Shown here: in pieces, positions 59,900 to 64,000 of the stretch
How positions within the stretch are numbered: the stretch's first letter is position 1
Layout: each line of letters starts with the position of its first letter
Assembly (NCBI RefSeq): GCF_041321155.1
Contig: NZ_JBGGWB010000001.1
Location: 496,001 to 560,000, forward strand
Reading direction: 5' to 3'
Length of the DNA: 64,000 nt
DNA from: Sphingomonas sp. IW22
GTDB taxonomy: Bacteria; Pseudomonadota; Alphaproteobacteria; Sphingomonadales; Sphingomonadaceae
Translations under genes and position numbers: made by a program
Notes under the pieces: model-generated
Told to the model about the DNA's origin: nothing
What the model saw: the letters and a program-made list of their open reading frames with translations, nothing else
The model's database searches: none

Positions 59900-60615
59900 G
59901 CCGCCGCCATCCGGCGCATCCGCGCCTCCACCTTACCTGCCGCCAGCAGCGCGCGCATACGCATCAGCACGATTCCCATAAACAGCAATGTAAAGCCCGC
60001 CAGCGTCAGCGGCAGCGGCCAGAGGATGGAATTGTCGATCGTCGATTTGGTCAGGGTCAGGCTCTGCCCCTGATGCAGCGTGTTCCACCACACAACCGAA
60101 TAGCGGATGATCGGCAACAACACCGTGCCCGCCACCCCGAACAGCGCCGGGATACGCCCGTCGCCGCCCCGCTGCGCGTCCGCACGGGTCAGCGCGATAT
60201 AGGCGAGATAGACGAAGAACAGCAGCAGCATCGACGTCAGCCGCCCGTCCCATTGCCACCACGTCCCCCAGGTGGGCCGCCCCCAGATCGAGCCGGTCAT
60301 CAGGCACACCGCCGCGAACAACGCCCCCGGCACCGCACATGCGCGCGCCGACAGCGCCGCCAGCGGATGGCGCCACACCAGATAGGCAATGCTTCCGATG
60401 GCGATGCCCGACCAGCCGCCCATGCCCAGCCATGCGGCAGGTACATGCAAATAGATGATGCGGACGGTATCGCCCTGAAGATAATCGGGCGGAGTCAGCA
60501 TCAGCCCCGCCCACGCGCCCACACCGACCAGCAACAGCCCCGCCACCAGCAACAGCGGGGTCAGCGGCCGTGCGATCTTAAGGAAACGGGCGGGATTGGC
60601 GTAAGCGTGCAACAC
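59896..60615 (-). CDS. ccmC: Heme exporter protein CcmC
   Basis: A 239-residue CcmC with six membrane helices. The heme-binding WWD domain (MTGSIWGRPTWGTWWQWDGRLTSMLLLFFVYLAYIAL) has flanking conserved histidines (IIYLHVPAAWLGMGGW and NTLHQGQSL). It loads heme onto CcmE. It is the first ccm gene seen; ccmA and ccmB are not in this window, so they are encoded elsewhere. Confidence 0.95.
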   Translation of the reverse strand: MLHAYANPARFLKIARPLTPLLLVAGLLLVGVGAWAGLMLTPPDYLQGDTVRIIYLHVPAAWLGMGGWSGIAIGSIAYLVWRHPLAALSARACAVPGALFAAVCLMTGSIWGRPTWGTWWQWDGRLTSMLLLFFVYLAYIALTRADAQRGGDGRIPALFGVAGTVLLPIIRYSVVWWNTLHQGQSLTLTKSTIDNSILWPLPLTLAGFTLLFMGIVLMRMRALLAAGKVEARMRRMAAA

Positions 60616-60713
60616 GATGGCGCTTTCTTAATCCGAGCCGCAGCGAAACGCCACTGTTCGAAAGGCCGGTTTGCGCGTTGCCCCCTCCCCGCCCCGCCGC
60701 TACACGTCGCGCC

Positions 60714-61388
60714 ATGCTCAAGCTCATTCTCGGCAACAAGGCCTATAGCTCCTGGTCGCTTCGCGGCTGGCTGGCGGCCAAACATTCGGGCCTTCCGTTC
60801 GAGGAAGTCGTCGTGCCGCTGTACGACGCCGAATGGGAAGCGCGGCGAGAGGGCGACGAATTCGCGCCGTCATCGGGCAAGGTGCCGATCCTGTGGGACG
60901 GCGACGATGTGGTCGTTTGGGACAGCCTGGCCATCATCGAGTTCTTCAACGAGAAGACCGGCGACGACCGCTACTGGCCGACGAACCCGGCCGCACGCGC
61001 GATGGCACGGTCGATGGCGGCGGAAATGCACTCCAGCTATGCCGCGCTGCGCCGCAAGCATCCGATGAACGTGCGCCAGGTCTATGAAGCGTCGCGGCCC
61101 GACGACGATGTGCTGATCGACCTGACCCGGATCATGGAATTATGGGCTCAGGCCCGCGCGCGTTTCGGCGGCGACGGCGATTTCCTGTTCGGCCAGTGGA
61201 GCGCCGTCGACATGATGTTCGCGCCCGTCGTCACGCGCATCATCACCTATTCGCTTCCCGTCGCCCGCTTTGCCACCGGCTATATCGAAGCGGTGATCGC
61301 CCACCCGCACATGCAGGACTGGATCGCCGGCGCACAGGAAGAAGACTGGGTGCTGGAGCAATATGAGCGCGAACCGCTGAGCGCCTGA
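60714..61388 (+). CDS. Glutathione S-transferase
   Basis: A 224-residue GST: MLKLILGNKAYSSWSLRGWLAAKHSGLPFEEVVVPLYDAEWEARREGDEFAPSSGKVPILWDGDDVVVWDSLAIIEFFNEK. It has the N-terminal Ser of YSSWSLR as probable catalytic residue and DSLAI as the glutathione-binding motif. The helical C-terminal domain contains FLFGQWSAVDMMFAPVVTRIITY. The substrate is unknown. The start at 60714 matches family N-termini. Confidence 0.92.
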   Translation: MLKLILGNKAYSSWSLRGWLAAKHSGLPFEEVVVPLYDAEWEARREGDEFAPSSGKVPILWDGDDVVVWDSLAIIEFFNEKTGDDRYWPTNPAARAMARSMAAEMHSSYAALRRKHPMNVRQVYEASRPDDDVLIDLTRIMELWAQARARFGGDGDFLFGQWSAVDMMFAPVVTRIITYSLPVARFATGYIEAVIAHPHMQDWIAGAQEEDWVLEQYEREPLSA

Positions 61389-61390
61389 CC

Positions 61391-61840
61391 CTATTCGAAC
61401 GGCGTCTTATCGCGATGGGCAAAGCGGGTGCCGTCGAACAGGTGCGGGTCGATGTCGGGATAGTGGCAATCGCTGTCCGACGGGCGGCCGATGGCGAGAT
61501 AGACGCAATCGGCCTCGCTGCGGTTTTGCAGGACATGGCCGTTCGCCACCCCTTTCGGAAAGGCGGCGATGTCGCCGGGGCGCAGGATCGTCTCCCCGTC
61601 CTCCTCCACCAGCACTGCTTCGCCCGCCAGCATGACGACCAGTTCGTCCTCCCCCTCATGCCAGTGGCGATGGGCGGACCAGGCGCCGGGGCGCAGCACG
61701 ACGTGGCTCGCGCCGAAATCGCTCAGCCCTGCGACGGGCGCGAGGCGACGATAGAGGCGCCCCTGCACCACGTCAGCATATTCAGGGGGATAGCCGGTGC
61801 GGTTATCCTGCGGGATTGCGTCCAGGTCCAGCTTGGGCAA
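61391..61840 (-). CDS. Cupin-domain protein
   Basis: A 149-residue cupin: FGASHVVLRPGAWSAHRHWHEGEDELVVMLAGEAVLVEEDGETILRPGDIAAFPKGVANGHVLQNRSEADCVYLAIGRPSDSDCHYPDIDPH. Motif 1 (HRHWHEGEDELVVMLAGE) and motif 2 (PKGVANGH) supply metal ligands. It is related to cupins that bind small sugars or act as isomerases; function unknown. The TTG at 61840 is inferred because GGGAGG lies four bases upstream. Confidence 0.85.
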   Translation of the reverse strand: MPKLDLDAIPQDNRTGYPPEYADVVQGRLYRRLAPVAGLSDFGASHVVLRPGAWSAHRHWHEGEDELVVMLAGEAVLVEEDGETILRPGDIAAFPKGVANGHVLQNRSEADCVYLAIGRPSDSDCHYPDIDPHLFDGTRFAHRDKTPFE

Positions 61841-61851
61841 TGCGACCTCCC

Positions 61852-62991
61852 ATGAATGATATCGCTGCCACCCTGCCCCAGCCCGCCGCGTTGACCAAGG
61901 CCCTGATTGCCGCCGAAAGCGTGACGCCCGCGCGCGGGATCGTGTTCGACGTGCTGGAGGCGATGCTGATCCCGCTGGGCTTTGCTGTCGACCGCTTCGT
62001 GGTCGGCGAAGCACCTGACGGGCCGGTCGAGAACATGCTGGCGGTGCGCGGATCGGGCGGACCGCACTTCGCCTTTGCCGGGCATGTCGATGTCGTGCCC
62101 GCCGGCAGCGGGTGGAGCGCGGGGCCGTTCGACCCGGTGGTCCGCGGCGACATGCTGTACGGGCGCGGCGCGGTCGACATGAAGGGTGCGATCGGCGCGT
62201 TCGTGGCCGCCGCCGCCACCATCCAGCCGCGCGGCACGCTGAGCCTGATCATCACCGGCGATGAGGAAGGCCCGGCGGTTTACGGCACCCGTGCGCTGAT
62301 CGACCGGATGGCGGCGCGCGACCTGAAGCCCGACCTGTGCCTGGTGGGGGAGCCGACATCGGTCAACCGGCTGGGCGACATGATCAAGATCGGGCGGCGC
62401 GGGTCAGTCAATATCTGGATCGACGTGCCGGGGCGGCAGGGGCATGTCGCCTATCCCCATCTGGCCGATAACCCGATCCCCCGGTTGATTGCCGCGCTGT
62501 CGGAAATCGACGGCATCGTTCTGGATGAAGGGACCGACTGGTTTCAACCGTCGAATATCGAGGTCACCGACCTGCATGTCGGCAATGGCGCGACCAACAT
62601 CATCCCCGCCATGGCATCGGCGCGGCTGAGCATTCGCTTCAACGACATGCATCGCGGGGCGGAACTCGGCGCGCGGATTGCGGGCGTGGTGCACCGCCAT
62701 GCCCCCGAAGCAACCGTGCGGCCCGTGGTGTCGGGGGAAGCGTTCCTGACCGAACCCGGCGCCTTTTCAACGATGATCGGCGATGCGATCGAAGCAGCAA
62801 CCGGCCTGCGCCCCGAATTGTCGACCAGCGGCGGTACATCCGACGCGCGTTTCCTCTCACGGCTGTGCCCGGTGGTGGAGTTCGGCCTGCTGAACGCGAC
62901 GATGCACAAGGGGGACGAGGCAGTGGCGATTGCCGATCTGATCAAGCTCGCCGAAATCTATCGCGACATCATCCGCCGCGCGCTCGCCTGA
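61852..62991 (+). CDS. dapE: Succinyl-diaminopimelate desuccinylase
   Basis: A 379-residue M20 family DapE of the lysine/meso-diaminopimelate pathway. Zinc-site blocks are FAGHVDVVPAG, YGRGAVDMKGAIGAFV (bridging Asp) and ITGDEEGPAVYGT (catalytic Glu pair). GEPTSVNRLGDMIKIGRRG, STSGGTSDARFL and the C-terminal VEFGLLNATMHKGDEAVAIAD (His) complete the site. The start at 61852 is only 11 bases from the divergent cupin start. The 3' end overlaps the Smr gene by 23 bases. Confidence 0.94.
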   Translation: MNDIAATLPQPAALTKALIAAESVTPARGIVFDVLEAMLIPLGFAVDRFVVGEAPDGPVENMLAVRGSGGPHFAFAGHVDVVPAGSGWSAGPFDPVVRGDMLYGRGAVDMKGAIGAFVAAAATIQPRGTLSLIITGDEEGPAVYGTRALIDRMAARDLKPDLCLVGEPTSVNRLGDMIKIGRRGSVNIWIDVPGRQGHVAYPHLADNPIPRLIAALSEIDGIVLDEGTDWFQPSNIEVTDLHVGNGATNIIPAMASARLSIRFNDMHRGAELGARIAGVVHRHAPEATVRPVVSGEAFLTEPGAFSTMIGDAIEAATGLRPELSTSGGTSDARFLSRLCPVVEFGLLNATMHKGDEAVAIADLIKLAEIYRDIIRRALA

Positions 62992-63526
62992 ACACGATAT
63001 ACAGCGCGCCCGTCCCGCCATGGCGCGGATGCGCCTGACGGATGGCGGCGATGCGCTCGGCATGGCGCGACGCGGCGATCCAGTCGGCCACGGCCGCGCG
63101 AATGGCGCCGCGCGCATAGGGGCGTTCCGCCTCTGGCCGGGGCGGCTTGCCGGTGACGAGCAGCAGCACCCGGTCGCCGCGCGCGATGGCGCGGCTCAAC
63201 CCGGCATCCAGCATCGCATGCGCGCTGGTCAGAGTATGGCCGTGCAGGTCGAGACTGGCCTCTGGCGCGACCAACCCGCGCGACAGCCGCTTCTCCCACC
63301 CGCCATCCAGATCGACGCCGATGGGGCGCAGTGCCGGCTTTGGCAGCGCCTTTGCGCGCGGCAGCGGCGGCACGGCGCGTGACGGTTTCGCAGGGGCGGC
63401 GGCGGGCGGCGCGGCGACGGGCGCGGGCGGCGGCGCGGGGCGGCTGCGTCCCGGCAGCGGCTGCACCGTCGCGACCACCCGCGCCCACAGCGCGGCTTCT
63501 TCAGGGCCGAGCCGGCGCCCGGCCAT
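62969..63526 (-). CDS. Smr-domain protein
   Basis: A 185-residue protein. The N-terminal half is Pro/Ala-rich and low-complexity. The C-terminal Smr domain is LDLHGHTLTSAHAMLDAGLSRAIARGDRVLLLVTGKPPRPEAERPYARGAIRAAVADWIAASRHAERIAAIRQAHPRHGGTGALYIVFRR. The LDLHG and (H)GGTGALYIVFRR motifs are those of the nuclease-like Smr fold. In proteobacteria such proteins act on nucleic acids or rescue stalled ribosomes; the exact role is not known. Its start overlaps the mltA stop. Confidence 0.92.
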   Translation of the reverse strand: MAGRRLGPEEAALWARVVATVQPLPGRSRPAPPPAPVAAPPAAAPAKPSRAVPPLPRAKALPKPALRPIGVDLDGGWEKRLSRGLVAPEASLDLHGHTLTSAHAMLDAGLSRAIARGDRVLLLVTGKPPRPEAERPYARGAIRAAVADWIAASRHAERIAAIRQAHPRHGGTGALYIVFRRARGG

Positions 63527-64000
63527 TGGCAGTCGTGGAAAGCCGCGCCAGCGTCCCGCGCGGGACCAGCAGAAATGCGGTGCCGCGCGCGCTCATGCCC
63601 CCGGCGATGGCACGCGCATCATCGCCCGCCCCCCAGAAGGTGTCGAATCGGTTGGCGCCCTTGATCGCGCCGCCGGTATCCTGGGCGATCCAGATGCCAT
63701 TGGCGTCGGCACGGTCCATCGACAGAAAGACTGGCGCGCCCAGGGGCACGAAGCGCGGATCGGCGGCGACGCTGGTCTGGCCCACGACCGGCACGCCCAT
63801 CGCGCCCAGTGGGCCCGGCCCGGTCAGCTCGCGGAAAAAGACCACGCTCTTGTTCTCGCGCATGATCGCCCGCCCCTCTTCCGGGTGCGCGCGCAGCCAC
63901 GCCATGATGCCCTGCATCGACGCCTGGCCCGGCGCCAGCAGGCCGCGGTCGCGCATCAGCGCGCCGATGCCGGTATAGGCGCGGCCATTCTGCCCCGCAT
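63501..64000 (-). CDS. mltA: Membrane-bound lytic murein transglycosylase A (5' end outside window)
   Basis: The last ~166 residues of MltA, entering from beyond the window. The end of the MltA domain and the 3D domain are visible: ENKSVVFFRELTGPGPLGAMGVPVVGQTSVAADPRFVPLGAPVFLSMD, then ANGIWIAQDTGGAIKGANRFDTFWGAGDDARAIAGGMSARGTAFLLVP. The Asp residues of the DTGGAIKGANRFD motif are characteristic of MltA. It cleaves peptidoglycan to 1,6-anhydro-muropeptides. The gene overlaps smr by 26 bases. Confidence 0.93.
   Translation of the reverse strand, partial: AGQNGRAYTGIGALMRDRGLLAPGQASMQGIMAWLRAHPEEGRAIMRENKSVVFFRELTGPGPLGAMGVPVVGQTSVAADPRFVPLGAPVFLSMDRADANGIWIAQDTGGAIKGANRFDTFWGAGDDARAIAGGMSARGTAFLLVPRGTLARLSTTANGRAPARP

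Noticed and set aside
56493..60615. Complete ccmABC heme exporter
   Set aside because: Only ccmC to ccmH are present; no ATPase CcmA or membrane CcmB is encoded in this window.

Overview
The window is a G+C-rich chromosomal stretch from an alphaproteobacterium, most likely Sphingomonas or a close sphingomonad. The reasons are the CpdR-type response regulator, a SapC protein, the secE-nusG block behind tRNA-Trp, a TonB-ExbB-ExbD-ExbD cluster, and protein sequences of sphingomonad character throughout. This is judged from sequence by eye; no database was searched.

Layout. 1-2.6 kb is a decayed accessory patch: the end of a probable autotransporter or S8-type exported protein, a broken IS5-family transposase, an excalibur-domain protein and a small lipoprotein. 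2.8-11.45 kb is core: a TPR protein, guaB translationally coupled to a 45-residue membrane protein and an RsmB-like methyltransferase, a CitE-like lyase, an SPFH/NfeD membrane pair, a DUF885 peptidase and an MscS-type channel.

11.5-37.4 kb is a mosaic of integrated elements bounded by tRNA-Glu(CTC) and tRNA-Val(GAC). (a) At tRNA-Glu there is an intact-looking tyrosine integrase. It is followed by a leftward MOBV/Pre-like coiled-coil protein whose expected catalytic histidines are missing, and a rightward three-gene module containing a MobA/MobL-like protein. The intergenic region between these two mobilisation-type genes is a possible oriT. An MFS transporter, a decayed HTH replication-type gene, an SRAP (YedK) protein and an exported protein come next. 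(b) 22.0-27.5 kb is a leftward phage remnant: a LexA-like repressor without peptidase, small genes, DUF3164, HNH, terminase small subunit, and a terminase large subunit fused in frame to the C-terminal half of a P4-type integrase. (c) 27.7-29.6 kb is a GGDEF-EAL protein of visibly lower G+C. (d) 30.3-37.3 kb is a second element with a divergent CI/Cro-like switch and two matched operator palindromes. Its two operons are built from very small, start/stop-overlapping genes, and its integrase next to tRNA-Val is frameshifted.

37.4-64 kb is core again: cpdR; an N-formylglutamate amidohydrolase; a candidate small RNA with its own promoter and terminator; sapC; a FAD-linked oxidase; rhlE and a DUF1289 protein; a PAS-GGDEF-EAL protein; tRNA-Trp; an NTF2-like/GNAT/nitrilase operon; secE-nusG; dcd; the energy-transduction operon tonB-exbB-exbD-exbD; a pterin-reductase/folB pair; the cytochrome c maturation operon ccmC-D-E-F-G-H; dapE with a divergent cupin gene; a Smr protein; and mltA running off the end.

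The most unusual items are the possible mobilisation module at 13.7-17.5 kb, the terminase-integrase fusion, the micro-gene operons of the CI/Cro element and the sRNA candidate at 38.84-38.94 kb.
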